Positions 24,588-33,747 of a DNA stretch of 64,000 nucleotides are shown here, piece after piece. Within the stretch, counting starts at the first letter, position 1; each line of letters begins with the position of its first letter. Both the position numbers and the translations under genes were made by a program. The DNA is from Streptomyces musisoli. GTDB lineage: Bacteria; Actinomycetota; Actinomycetes; Streptomycetales; Streptomycetaceae. The stretch covers positions 310,001 through 374,000 of the forward strand of contig NZ_JAERRH010000006.1 in NCBI RefSeq assembly GCF_016741855.1, in the 5' to 3' direction. The notes under the pieces are model-generated. The model made no database searches. It saw only the letters and a program-made list of their open reading frames with translations, and was not told the DNA's origin.

Positions 24588-27500
24588 TCACTTCGCTCGC
24601 GTTGCCGGACGAGGCCGCCGGCCGGCCGGGGACGGAAGTGCCCCCGTGGTCACGCAGTGGTCGAGGTACCGGAACACCAGGTCCCGGCCGACCGGCGGGC
24701 AGGTGATGCCGGTGCCGCGCAGTCCGTCGCGGAAGTTGTCGGCACGGATGTGCCCGAGGCGCAGGTCGGGAGCCTCGCTCCCGCTCGTCTCGTGCGCGTC
24801 GAAGAAGGCGAGCGTGGTCGCGGCCACGTCGGCCGAGCGGGGCAGCAGATCCCGCCACCGGGCGAGCGGCAGACGTCGCAGGGGGTAGCCGTACTCCTCG
24901 ACCCAGTCGTAGAAGTCGCTCAGCCGCACCCTCGGGACCGCCGCGTGGTTGAAGACGGGGCCGGCGGCGGTCAGGGCGAGGTGCGCGAGGGACTTGGCGG
25001 TGTGGTCCACCGGTGTCCAGATCTCGTCCTCGAACAGGTGCGGGACGATCCCCGCCGGGATGCCCGCCCGCAGCACACTCCACAGGAAGTCAGGTGCGTT
25101 CACGTACCCGGTGCCTGCGGGTCCGACCACTCGGCCCAGGCGGTGCACGGTGACGGGCAGTCCTCGTTCGGCGGCCTGTTCGAGGAGCCGTTCCGAGGCC
25201 CACTTCGACTGCTGGTAGCCGTACCGGAGACCGGGATGGGGCGCCAGGAACGTCTCCGTCACCTCGGGGCTGTGGCTCACGGGCGGGGCCACGGACAGCG
25301 TGGAGACGTAGTGCAGGGGGACCGCCCGTGGGGCGGCCAGGCGCAGCAGGTCCCGGGTGGACCCGGTGTTGACGGCGCGCAGGGTGCCGTACTCCCGCAT
25401 GATGCTGACCGTCGCGGCGTTGTGGAAGATCGCGTCGCAGGTGTCGGCGAGCCGGCTCAGGTCCTCGGGTGCGAGACCGAGCCCGGGGCGGGCGAGGTCG
25501 GCGGGGAGTGCGGTGATGCGCGGCCTCACGTCCTCGGCGAGCGCGAGGCGATGCTCCGCGAGGGCCCGGTGGAGGCGGTCCAGGGCCTCGTCGGTGGTGT
25601 GCGCGCGGACGGTGCAGACGATCCCGGCGTCCGTGGTGGCGAGGAGTTCCGCCAGCAGGTGCACTCCGACGAATCCGGTGGCGCCGGTCAGCAGGATGCG
25701 CCGGAGCGCGTCCGGGCGGCGGGTGGCGCCGGGCCTGATGTCCGGGTCGAGGACGGTGTCGGTGGCCAGGACCGCCGGGAGTCCGGTCGCGGCGGGCGGC
25801 CGGTCGTCGAGGAAGCGGGCGAGTCCGGCGGCGGTGGGGTGCTGGAAGAGCCAGGCCACCCGTATGTCGCGGCCCAGTTCGACCCCGAGCCTGTTGGCGG
25901 CCTGGATGGCCTGAAGGGAGTGGGCGCCCAGGACGAAGACGTCGTCGTCGGCGGTGGCGTCGTCCGTACCCAGCACGTGCCGCCAGACGGCGACGATCGT
26001 CCGCTCCAGCCGGCTTCCTTCGGTCGGGGCCTTCGGGGTGCGGGGGGTGCCCAGCGCGGCCCTGTCGATCTTGCCGGTTCGGGTGCGGGGCAGGCGGTCG
26101 TGGAGTTCGACGGCGGAGGGGATCATCGCCGCGGGCAGCCTGGCCCTCAGGTGGTCCCGCACCTCGGAGGCCGAGGGAGCCGGAGGGTCCGTGACCAGAT
26201 GGGCCGCGAGGCGTCGCGTCCCGTCCGGCAGTGTCTGTCCGACGACCGCGGCTTCGCGGATCCGCGGGTGGGTCACCAGTGCGCTCTCCACCTCGGCCGG
26301 ATGCACACGGTGGCCGCTGATCTTGAACTCCTCGTCCGCCCGGCCGAGGAACCGCAGCCGGCCGTCGTCGCCGATGCGTACGAGGTCGCCCGTGCGGTAG
26401 GCGCGGGGTGCGCCGGGGAGTGCGGCGAGAGGGGCGAAGCGGGGGGCGCCAAAGGCGCCGGACCCTCGGTAGCCGAGGGCCAGGTTGTCGCCCATGAGGT
26501 ACAGCTCGCCGTCGACGACGGCGGCCCGGGTGCCGGGCAGCGGCAGTCCGATCGGCACGTCGCCGGGGGCGAGCGCGGGGTCGTGCAGGTCGGCGACGGT
26601 GGCCACGACGGTCGCCTCGGTCGGGCCGTACGTGTTGAACAGCTCGACCGAGGTGCCGACGGCCTTGCGCCAGCGCTCGACCCGTTCGGGGAGCGCTGCC
26701 TCGCCGCCGATGACGACGGCCCGCACACCTTCGGGAAGGGCGGCGGTTCCCGTCGAGAGCGTGTAGGCGAGTTCGTGCCAGTACGCGGTGGGCAGGTCCA
26801 GCACGCTGACGCGCAGGCGTGCGCAGTCGTCCAGGAACCGTGGGACCGACTCCGTCATCTCCTCGGTGCGGACGACGAGGGTCGCGCCGGCGCAGAGGGT
26901 GAGGAAGATCTCCTCGACGCTGGCGTCGAAGTGGAGGGGCGCGAACTGAAGCACGCGGTCCTCGCTGCGCAGCCCGTAGCGGTGGGTGGCACCCGCCACG
27001 AAGTGCGCCAGGGCACCGTGGCTGATCTCGACACCCTTGGGGCGGCCGCCGGAACCGGAGGTGTGGATGACGTAGGCGGGGCTCCGGGGTGACGGCGGCA
27101 CCGGGGCGGGGAGCGGAAACTCGTCCGGCCGGCCGGGGGTGAGGACGGGCGTGCCCGCCGAGTCGCTCGCGTGGGGTGCCGGGATGGGGCCCTGGAACTG
27201 GTTCGGCCGGCCGGGGGGAAGGACGGGCGTGCCCGCGAAGGTGCTCGCGTGGGGTGACGTGGTGGGGCCCTGGAAGTCGTCCGGCCGGCCGGGGGTGAGG
27301 ACGGGCGTGCCCGCGAAGACGCTCGCGCGGCGGGCCGTGGTGAGGACCAGGCCGGGCGCGGCCTCGTCCAGGAGCCGGGCCGTCCGCCCGGTGGGGGCAT
27401 CCGGGTCGAGCGGGCAGTAGGCCGCGCCCGACAGCAGTACGCCGAGGACGGCGGTGACGGCGTCGATGCCCCGGGGCAGCGCCACGGCCACCAGGTCGCC

Positions 27501-29105
27501 CCGGCCTACGCCCCTGGCGGCCAGGCGGCGGGCCAGGTCGTGCGCGCTGCCGAGGAGCCGGGCGTAGGTGACGCTGTCGCCGTCGTGTTCCACGGCGACG
27601 GCTCCGCCCCTGCGGGCGGCATGGTCGGCGATCAGGCTGAGCACCGGCCGGGCGGGGACGGGCAGCGGACCGCCGTCAAGAACCGGCGCGGGGGCGGGCA
27701 GCGGACCACCGTGCGGGACCGGTGCGGGGGCGGGCAGCGGAACACCGTGCGCGACCGGTGCGGGGACGGGCAGCGGACCGCCGTGCGGGACCGGTGCGGG
27801 GACCGGGCGCAGGGGCCGGTCGGGAGCGGCCGTCGCGTCGGCGAGCAGCGCGAGCAACCCGTCCTGGAACGCCTTCACTTCGGCTTCCTCGTACAGCTCG
27901 GGGTTGGCGTCGACCGCGATCCGCACTCCGGTGCCGTCGGACCGGTCGTACACGTTGACCGCGAGGTCGTCGACGGGGCCGGCGGAGACGTTGTGCACGG
28001 TGCTGCGGTGTCCGGCGAACCGCAGGTCGTACTCGAACGGCATGATGTTGACGCCGGGCCCGGAAAGCCTGCGCCGGCCGCCCACCAGCTTCAGGTCGCG
28101 GCGCAGCTGTTCGTAGCGGTAGCGCTGGTGCGGCAGCCCGGCGCGGAGTTCGCGGGACACGCGGGCCGTGAGGTCGCGCAGGCTGTCGCCGGCGCGCACG
28201 GCGACGCGCAGGGGCAGGATGTTGCGCACCATGGCCGGAACCCGCAGCGACACGGAACCGAGGCGGCCCATGGCCGGCAGGCTGAGGACGATCTCCGGCG
28301 CCCCGGTGAGCCGGTGCAGGTGGGCCACGGTAGCCGCGAGCAGCACCTCGGACCAGGTGACCGACAGCTCACGGGCGACGGTGCGCAGCGCTTCGGCCTG
28401 GGTGGTGTCGAGGTCGGTGACCCGCCGGTGGAAGGTGCGGGCGGGCAGCGCCGACCGGCCCGCCGGGGTGGCCACCGGGGGGCGGTCGGCGTACCGGCCG
28501 GTCCAGTAGGCGCGGTCCCTGGCGGGGCGAGGGGAGTCCAGGTAGGCGCGTTCCTCGGCCCGGACGGATTCGAGGGTGCCGAATGCGCTGTCGGGCACGG
28601 GCTCGCCCGCCATGAGGGCGGTGTAGACCTGGGCCACACGGCGGGCGACCAGCGAGAGGCCGAAGCCGTCGAGGGCGATGTGGTGGACGCGGTGGTACCA
28701 GAGGTGGCGGTCGTCCGCGGTCCTCAGCAGGGCGTGGCCGAAGACGGGGCCGCGGGTGAGGTCGACCGGGCGTGCCATGTCCGCGGCCATCCACGCGAGG
28801 GCGGCGGCGTCCGGGTCCGGTTCGGCGGTGAAGTCGGCCGTGTGCATCTGCCAGTCGCCGGCCGGGGTGCCGGTCTGCCAGGGGCGGCCCTCGTCGTCTG
28901 TGCCGAAGGTGACGTTGAGGGCTTCGGTCTCGCCGACGACGAGGTGGAGCGCGGTGTCGAAGACGGAGGCGTTCACCGGGCCGTCGATGCACACGTACTC
29001 GGCCGTGTTGTAGGCGGGGCTGTCCGGGTCGAGCTGCTGGCCGGTCCAGATGCCCTCCTGGGCGGCCAGCAGCGGGTGGCGGAGCGCGGGCTCAGGTGTC
29101 GGCAC
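24588..29105 (-). CDS. scoA: Isonitrile lipopeptide NRPS, C-A-T-R (ScoA/Nrp-like)
   Basis: About 1505 aa. C domain with HHIALDG (about 141-147); A domain with HTSGSGGRPKG, NTYGPTEATV, YRTGDLV and PRTRTGKIDR; T domain LGAHSLQAIQ; thioester reductase domain RRILLTGATGFVG with YGYQQSK. Same layout as ScoA and M. tuberculosis Nrp, which acylate both amines of lysine (or a relative) with isonitrile acyl chains and release reductively; substrate here not read. Start GTG 29105 has GGGGAGG 8 bases upstream and overlaps the carrier-protein gene; a GTG at 29114 is also possible. Two in-frame tandem repeats enlarge the C-A linker and the A domain. Confidence 0.93.
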   Translation of the reverse strand: MPTPEPALRHPLLAAQEGIWTGQQLDPDSPAYNTAEYVCIDGPVNASVFDTALHLVVGETEALNVTFGTDDEGRPWQTGTPAGDWQMHTADFTAEPDPDAAALAWMAADMARPVDLTRGPVFGHALLRTADDRHLWYHRVHHIALDGFGLSLVARRVAQVYTALMAGEPVPDSAFGTLESVRAEERAYLDSPRPARDRAYWTGRYADRPPVATPAGRSALPARTFHRRVTDLDTTQAEALRTVARELSVTWSEVLLAATVAHLHRLTGAPEIVLSLPAMGRLGSVSLRVPAMVRNILPLRVAVRAGDSLRDLTARVSRELRAGLPHQRYRYEQLRRDLKLVGGRRRLSGPGVNIMPFEYDLRFAGHRSTVHNVSAGPVDDLAVNVYDRSDGTGVRIAVDANPELYEEAEVKAFQDGLLALLADATAAPDRPLRPVPAPVPHGGPLPVPAPVAHGVPLPAPAPVPHGGPLPAPAPVLDGGPLPVPARPVLSLIADHAARRGGAVAVEHDGDSVTYARLLGSAHDLARRLAARGVGRGDLVAVALPRGIDAVTAVLGVLLSGAAYCPLDPDAPTGRTARLLDEAAPGLVLTTARRASVFAGTPVLTPGRPDDFQGPTTSPHASTFAGTPVLPPGRPNQFQGPIPAPHASDSAGTPVLTPGRPDEFPLPAPVPPSPRSPAYVIHTSGSGGRPKGVEISHGALAHFVAGATHRYGLRSEDRVLQFAPLHFDASVEEIFLTLCAGATLVVRTEEMTESVPRFLDDCARLRVSVLDLPTAYWHELAYTLSTGTAALPEGVRAVVIGGEAALPERVERWRKAVGTSVELFNTYGPTEATVVATVADLHDPALAPGDVPIGLPLPGTRAAVVDGELYLMGDNLALGYRGSGAFGAPRFAPLAALPGAPRAYRTGDLVRIGDDGRLRFLGRADEEFKISGHRVHPAEVESALVTHPRIREAAVVGQTLPDGTRRLAAHLVTDPPAPSASEVRDHLRARLPAAMIPSAVELHDRLPRTRTGKIDRAALGTPRTPKAPTEGSRLERTIVAVWRHVLGTDDATADDDVFVLGAHSLQAIQAANRLGVELGRDIRVAWLFQHPTAAGLARFLDDRPPAATGLPAVLATDTVLDPDIRPGATRRPDALRRILLTGATGFVGVHLLAELLATTDAGIVCTVRAHTTDEALDRLHRALAEHRLALAEDVRPRITALPADLARPGLGLAPEDLSRLADTCDAIFHNAATVSIMREYGTLRAVNTGSTRDLLRLAAPRAVPLHYVSTLSVAPPVSHSPEVTETFLAPHPGLRYGYQQSKWASERLLEQAAERGLPVTVHRLGRVVGPAGTGYVNAPDFLWSVLRAGIPAGIVPHLFEDEIWTPVDHTAKSLAHLALTAAGPVFNHAAVPRVRLSDFYDWVEEYGYPLRRLPLARWRDLLPRSADVAATTLAFFDAHETSGSEAPDLRLGHIRADNFRDGLRGTGITCPPVGRDLVFRYLDHCVTTGALPSPAGRRPRPATRAK
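27124..27330. repeat. 78-bp tandem repeat inside the NRPS adenylation domain
   Basis: About 2.7 copies of an exact 78-base (26-residue) unit, with GGCCGG anchors at 27127, 27205 and 27283. It encodes repeats of AGTPVLTPGRPDDFQGP type between core motifs A2 and A3. In frame and thus tolerated. Confidence 0.9.
27660..27803. repeat. 36-bp tandem repeat in the NRPS C-A linker
   Basis: Four copies of a 36-base unit starting with GGGCAGCGG at 27660, 27696, 27732 and 27768. Encodes 12-residue PVPHGGPLPVPA-type units that form a Pro-rich flexible linker between the condensation and adenylation domains. Confidence 0.9.
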
Positions 29106-29349
29106 GTGCCGCACCTCCCCGGCGCTCGGTCAGCAGCCGCCACCACTGGGCGAAGGAGGTGCGCTCGGCGAGGTCCACGAAGCTGACGTGCGCGCCGGCG
29201 GCCTGCCACCGTTCGAGCAGCGTGGCGATGCGCAGGGAGTCGAGGCCGGCGTCCAACGGGTTGTCGTCCAGGTCGATTTCGTCGGGCCGGAGGTACAGGA
29301 ACTCCGCGAGGTCGGCGCGGAAGCTCTCCAGGGTGAGGGGTTCGGGCAT
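29092..29349 (-). CDS. scoB: Acyl carrier protein of isonitrile pathway (ScoB-like)
   Basis: 85 aa carrier protein with the phosphopantetheine Ser in DAGLDSLRIATLL. It sits between the acyl-ACP ligase and the NRPS, the same order as Rv0099-Rv0100-Rv0101. It should hold the acyl chain while glycine is added and oxidised to the isonitrile. Overlaps the NRPS start. Confidence 0.9.
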   Translation of the reverse strand: MPEPLTLESFRADLAEFLYLRPDEIDLDDNPLDAGLDSLRIATLLERWQAAGAHVSFVDLAERTSFAQWWRLLTERRGGAARADT

Positions 29350-29379
29350 GGTTCGTCTCCACGACGGTCGGCGGTGGCG

Positions 29380-30912
29380 TCAGTTGACCTTGCGGGCGGA
29401 GCCGCCCCAGAAGCGGTCGCGCAGTTCGCGGCGGAGGATCTTGCCGCTGGGGTTGCGTGGGACGTGGTCGATGAACTCGTAGGCCGAGGGCAGCTTGAAG
29501 GCGGCGAGGCGCGGCACCAGGAAGGTGTGCAGGTCGCGTGGGCTCGGCTGCTCCCCCGCGGCGGGGACGACGTACGCATGGACCCGTTCGCCCCAGCGCT
29601 CGTCGGGGGCTCCGACGATCACCGCCTCGGTCACCCCCGGGTGGTGTTCCAGCACGTTCTCGATCTCCGCGGGGTACACGTTCTCCCCGGCGACGAGGAT
29701 GGCGTCCTTGATGCGGTCGCGGATGAAGACGTAGCCGTCCTCGTCGACGTAGCCGGCGTCGCCGGTGTGGATCCACCCGGCGACCAGGGTCTCCGCGGTC
29801 CTGTCGGGCAGTCCCCAGTACTCCACCATCCGGGCCGGGGTGTGCAGGCAGACCTCGCCGATCTCACCTGGGGGCAGTTCCCTGCCGGTGCCGTCGATCA
29901 CCTTGGCGCGGACGCCCGGGTAGGGACGGCCGGCGGCCTGCATGCGGGGTCCGCCGGGGACGTGGTCGGCCGGCGGCAGGCACACGGCGGTGTTGCCTGT
30001 CTCGGTGAGCCCGTAGATCTGCGCGAACTCGCAGTCCAGGACGGCGAGGCTCTCCTCCAGCAGGCTCTCGGAGATCGGCGAGCCGCCGTAGACGGCCTTG
30101 CGCAGGGTGGTGAAGTCCTGTGCGCCGGCACCCGGTTCGGTGAGCATCATGCGGAGCATGGCGGGAACGACACAGGCCGTGGTGATGCCGAGGTCGCGGA
30201 TCAGGTCGACGGCCCGGCGGGCGGTGAAGGCGCGCATCGCCACGATCGTCGTGCCCGCGTTGAGGTTCTGCGTGGCCCACCACAGGCCGCCGATGTGGAA
30301 GCCGGGGATGCCGACGAGTGCGATGTCACCGTGCCGCCAGTCGATCCAGTCGAGCCCTTCGCCCGTCAGGGCGTCACGGATGGCGAAGAAGCTGCGGTGG
30401 GCGAGGACGACGCCCTTGGGCAGGCCGGTGGTGCCACTGGTGTAGAGCTGGGCGACGGGTGTGCCGGCGGTGGCGTCGAACTCGGTGTCGCTGTCGGGGT
30501 GTCCGGCCTTCCACCCCGCGAAGTCCGGGCCGAGGGGTACGACCGTCCCGGGCGGCGCGGTCGGCATGCGGTCCACGATCGGCGCGAACTCCGGTTCCAG
30601 GAACAGGAGCCGGGTGCCGGAGTCCTGGAGGATGTGGCCGACCTCGGGTGCGGTGAGCCTCCAGTTGACGGGGACCAGGACGGTGCCGCTCTTGGCGCAG
30701 CCGAAGAGGATCTCGTAGTAGTGCTCGGACTCCTTGCCGAGGTAGGCCACCCGGTCGCCCTCGGTCAGTCCGGCGGCGCGGACGGCGTGGGCGATGCGGT
30801 TGCTCTCGCGGTGCAGTTCCCCGTAGGACAGGCTGCGGCCCTCGCAGAGCACGGCCGGGGTGTCGGGCCGACGGTCGGCGTGGAAGCGGGTGGTCTGGAC
30901 GAGCGTCTCCAT
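29380..30912 (-). CDS. scoC: Acyl-ACP ligase (ScoC/FadD10-like)
   Basis: 510 aa AMP-dependent synthetase. P-loop LYTSGTTGLPKGVVLAHRSF, YGLTETGN, GWIHTGDAGYVDEDGY, and PSGKILRREL with the catalytic Lys. In the pathway it activates a short fatty acid and loads it onto the carrier protein. 30 bp before the ACP gene. Confidence 0.92.
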   Translation of the reverse strand: METLVQTTRFHADRRPDTPAVLCEGRSLSYGELHRESNRIAHAVRAAGLTEGDRVAYLGKESEHYYEILFGCAKSGTVLVPVNWRLTAPEVGHILQDSGTRLLFLEPEFAPIVDRMPTAPPGTVVPLGPDFAGWKAGHPDSDTEFDATAGTPVAQLYTSGTTGLPKGVVLAHRSFFAIRDALTGEGLDWIDWRHGDIALVGIPGFHIGGLWWATQNLNAGTTIVAMRAFTARRAVDLIRDLGITTACVVPAMLRMMLTEPGAGAQDFTTLRKAVYGGSPISESLLEESLAVLDCEFAQIYGLTETGNTAVCLPPADHVPGGPRMQAAGRPYPGVRAKVIDGTGRELPPGEIGEVCLHTPARMVEYWGLPDRTAETLVAGWIHTGDAGYVDEDGYVFIRDRIKDAILVAGENVYPAEIENVLEHHPGVTEAVIVGAPDERWGERVHAYVVPAAGEQPSPRDLHTFLVPRLAAFKLPSAYEFIDHVPRNPSGKILRRELRDRFWGGSARKVN

Positions 30913-30931
30913 GGGCGGTCCCTTCGGTGGC

Positions 30932-31459
30932 TCAGGGGATGTTGACGAATGCGAGGGTGGCCTCGCCGTCGCACCGGCCGCCGTCGGCGTCCCAGTAGCG
31001 GTACGAGGTCGTGGCGTGCAGGAACGGTTCGCCCCCGCTGGGCTCGCGCCGGGTGACGGACAGGAACGTCATCTCCCCGAAGAAGCGGCGGGGGTCGACG
31101 GGGCGCCGGAAGGAGCCCGCGAAGCGGGCGATGAGGATGTCCGGGAGCTGGTGCCGCCAGAAGTCGTCCAGGGTCCAGTTCTCGAACCCGGCGAGGAGTC
31201 CCTCTTTCACGGACTTCGCGACGAGGTAGTACATCATCTGGTTGTAGGCGATGTTGGTCTCCACCGAGTTCAGGTGGCCGGTGTCGTCGATGTAGCAGGA
31301 CTCCGGGATCGCGAACTCGCAGTGCGCCATGACGCCTTCGGGGCCGGCGGTGACCTCGGCGGCCCTCAGGTACCTGCAATGTTTCTTGTACGGCCTCAGG
31401 ACCCGCGCGAGCAGGCCGGCGTCGGTGGCGTACGGGCGGTCGACGGCGGGTGTGGTCAT
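30932..31459 (-). CDS. scoD: FcoT/ScoD-like thioesterase-fold protein
   Basis: 175 aa hotdog protein resembling Rv0098 (FcoT) and ScoD: YKKHCRYLRAAEV, CYIDDTGHLNSVETNIAYNQ. In this pathway the enzyme is reported to promote addition of glycine to an alpha,beta-unsaturated acyl-ACP, giving a beta-amino acyl thioester. ATG overlaps the upstream oxidase gene by 4 bp (ATGA). Confidence 0.9.
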   Translation of the reverse strand: MTTPAVDRPYATDAGLLARVLRPYKKHCRYLRAAEVTAGPEGVMAHCEFAIPESCYIDDTGHLNSVETNIAYNQMMYYLVAKSVKEGLLAGFENWTLDDFWRHQLPDILIARFAGSFRRPVDPRRFFGEMTFLSVTRREPSGGEPFLHATTSYRYWDADGGRCDGEATLAFVNIP

Positions 31460-32346
31460 GGCACCCGTATCCCGTCGTGCAGCTTGCGCTCGTCGTGGAC
31501 GGTGACGCGGTAGGAGACGGTCGGCTCCGGGGTGGTGGTGTGCCGGGCGCGGTGGATGAGGCTGCGGTTGTCCCAGATCAGCAGGTCGCCCTGCTCGAAG
31601 CTCTGGAGGTGGATGTTGTCGTGTTCGAAGGTGTCGTCGAGCTGGCCGGTGGCTTCGAAGAGGCGGTGCAGCAGGCCGTCGTCGAGCGGTTCGCCGTCCG
31701 CGTCCTCGATGCCGACGGTGAAGCCCTCGCTGATGTACAGGACCGTTTCGCCCGTGAGGGGGTGGGTGAACGTGGTGGGCTGGCGGACGGGTGGTGTCTT
31801 GCGCTCGACCTCCTCGATGATCTCGGAGAGCGGGCGGTAGACGTCGTGCGGGCGGATCTTGAAGTACTTGCGGACCGAGTGCCGGCAGTGGGTGCCGGCG
31901 ACCTCCTTCCTGAGGACCTCGGGCAGCTTCGCGTACGCCCTGCCCATGTCGATGAAGTACGTGCCGCGGTCCCGCTGCGGGACGACCTGGGGGTGGATGA
32001 GGGTGATACCGAACGGGTCGGGCATGAACTGGTAGTCGGCGTGCCAGAACTTGCCGGTCTTCGGCACGCCCACCTGCCTGCCGTTCTCCGGGACGTTGGA
32101 GGAGACGAATATCTCCCGGATCTCGGGGTGGTGGTACATCGGCTCGTAGTACGTCTCGGGCCGCCCGAGACGCCTGCCGAGGCCCAGGAACTGCCGGGGG
32201 GAGAGGTCCTGGCCCTTCAGGACGGCGATCTTCTTCGTGTAGACGGTCTGCTTGAGCGTCTCGATGTCCGCGTCGGAGGCGGTGGCGTGGTCGAAGTCCT
32301 CGACCGTGGCGCCGAGAGCCGCACCGGGCTGTACGGAGATCTTCAT
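31456..32346 (-). CDS. scoE: Isonitrile-forming Fe(II)/2OG oxidase (ScoE-like)
   Basis: 296 aa TauD-family oxygenase. Iron ligands HAD in KFWHADYQFMPDPFG and distal His in NRSLIHRARH; the segment YYEPMYHHPEIREIFVSSNV is typical of the ScoE/Rv0097 subgroup. These enzymes oxidise an N-carboxymethyl-beta-amino acid to an isonitrile. ATG 32346 with GAAGGAAG upstream. Confidence 0.93.
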   Translation of the reverse strand: MKISVQPGAALGATVEDFDHATASDADIETLKQTVYTKKIAVLKGQDLSPRQFLGLGRRLGRPETYYEPMYHHPEIREIFVSSNVPENGRQVGVPKTGKFWHADYQFMPDPFGITLIHPQVVPQRDRGTYFIDMGRAYAKLPEVLRKEVAGTHCRHSVRKYFKIRPHDVYRPLSEIIEEVERKTPPVRQPTTFTHPLTGETVLYISEGFTVGIEDADGEPLDDGLLHRLFEATGQLDDTFEHDNIHLQSFEQGDLLIWDNRSLIHRARHTTTPEPTVSYRVTVHDERKLHDGIRVP

Positions 32347-32391
32347 GGGCGTCTTCCTTCGTGAGGGGAGCAACCGGTCGACCGGCCTGTT

Positions 32392-32631
32392 TCAGCGCGC
32401 CCGTTGTGCGTCGATCAGGGCGGCGGTACGGCCGAGGGTGAGGGTGGGCCGCAGCTCGCTGTCGTGCACCGTGACGCCGAGATCGCGTTCGATGCGGATG
32501 CTGATCTCGACCATCGTCAGCGAGTCGACGTCCAGGCCGGCGAAGGTGGCCTCGGGGGTGAAGCGGTCGGCCGGAGCGTCGTGCAGCTTCGCGAGGATCT
32601 CCACCAACCGGTGGTAGGTGGTCGTGCTCAT
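32392..32631 (-). CDS. Second acyl carrier protein
   Basis: 79 aa, phosphopantetheine Ser in LDVDSLTMVEISIRIE, the classic fatty-acid/polyketide ACP type, unlike the ScoB-type carrier. Overlaps the KAS III gene by 4 bp (ATGA), so the two work together. It is not part of the five-gene core known from other isonitrile clusters and probably carries a short acyl chain made by the KAS III. Confidence 0.9.
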   Translation of the reverse strand: MSTTTYHRLVEILAKLHDAPADRFTPEATFAGLDVDSLTMVEISIRIERDLGVTVHDSELRPTLTLGRTAALIDAQRAR

Positions 32632-33683
32632 GGGGTGGGTTCTTCTCCTCGGTCGTACGGGTGGGCCGGTACGGGCAGTTCGGGCCAGGCCAGCAGGCAG
32701 GAGCCCCAGGTGAGGCCGCCGCCGAAGGCGGTGAGCAGGAGCCGGTCGCCGGGGCGGATCGCCTGCCGGGCGGCCGCGTCGGCGAGGGCGAGCGGGATGG
32801 AGGCGGCGCCGGTGTTGCCGACGCAGTCGACATTGGCCACGCAGCGCTCGCGGGGCAGTCCCAGGTCGTCGGCGACCGAGTGCAGGATGCGCAGGTTGGC
32901 CTGGTGGGGCACGAAGTGGTCGACGTCGTCGATCGTCCAGCCGGCCCGGCGCAGGGTCGCGCGCGCGGACTCGGCCATACGGGTCACCGCGTGGCGGTAG
33001 ACCTCGTTGCCGCGCATCGCGAAGTGCCGGTCCCGGAGCCGTACTTCGCCGCCGGCCGATCGCTGGCGGGAGCCGCCCGCCGCGACCGTGATCAGATCCT
33101 CGTGCGCGCCGTCGCTGCCGAGGTCGAACCGACCCACGGCACCCGGCTCCCGCGCGGTACCGGCGCGCAGGACCACGGCTCCGGCGCCGTCCCCGAAGAT
33201 GATCGCGTTGGCCCGGTCGAGCGGGTCCACGATCGTGGAGTAGGTGTCCGCGCCGATGAGCAGGACCCGTTCGGCGACGCTCGAGGTGATCAGCCCGACG
33301 GCCGTGGCCAGTCCGTACACGAACCCGGTGCACACCGCGCCCACGTCGAAGGCGGCCGCTCCGGCCAGACCGAGGCGCGCTGCGACCGTCGGCGCCGTGG
33401 CCGGACACGGGCGGTCCGGGGTGGTCGTGGTGACGATCACCGCGTCGACGGAGCCGACCCCGGCATGGCGCAGGGCCCGCCGCCCGGACTCCACGGCCAG
33501 GTCCGACGTCGCCTGGCCGGGCTCGACCACGTGACGGCGGCGGATGCCGGTCCGGGTGCGGATCCAGGCGTCGTCGGTGTCGAGTCGCTCGGCGAGTTCG
33601 TCGTTGGTGACCACGCGGGACGGCACCCATCCGGCCAGTCCGCACAGGACGGCGGCAGGCGGGCCGGGAGCATGACTGGGCAC
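32628..33683 (-). CDS. 3-oxoacyl-ACP synthase III (KAS III/FabH-like)
   Basis: 351 aa. Complete Cys-His-Asn triad: DVGAVCTGFVYGL, PHQANLRIL, GNTGAAS. Starts GTG 33683. Couples an acyl-CoA starter with malonyl-ACP. In this operon it may provide the short unsaturated acyl chain of the isonitrile lipopeptide; alternatively it starts a dedicated fatty acid branch. No ketoreductase or dehydratase is adjacent, so housekeeping enzymes would have to complete the chain. Confidence 0.92.
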   Translation of the reverse strand: MPSHAPGPPAAVLCGLAGWVPSRVVTNDELAERLDTDDAWIRTRTGIRRRHVVEPGQATSDLAVESGRRALRHAGVGSVDAVIVTTTTPDRPCPATAPTVAARLGLAGAAAFDVGAVCTGFVYGLATAVGLITSSVAERVLLIGADTYSTIVDPLDRANAIIFGDGAGAVVLRAGTAREPGAVGRFDLGSDGAHEDLITVAAGGSRQRSAGGEVRLRDRHFAMRGNEVYRHAVTRMAESARATLRRAGWTIDDVDHFVPHQANLRILHSVADDLGLPRERCVANVDCVGNTGAASIPLALADAAARQAIRPGDRLLLTAFGGGLTWGSCLLAWPELPVPAHPYDRGEEPTP

Positions 33684-33747
33684 GGCTGTTCTCCAGGTGT
33701 GGGAGTTCCGGGGGGCGCCCGGACGAGCCGGGAACGGCGGAAGAGGG

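Noticed and set aside
33682..33709. A fourth GGAAC site upstream of the KAS III gene
   Set aside because: GGAAC is present (complement of 33705-33709) but the element 17 bases on reads AGCCGT and would lie inside the start codon.
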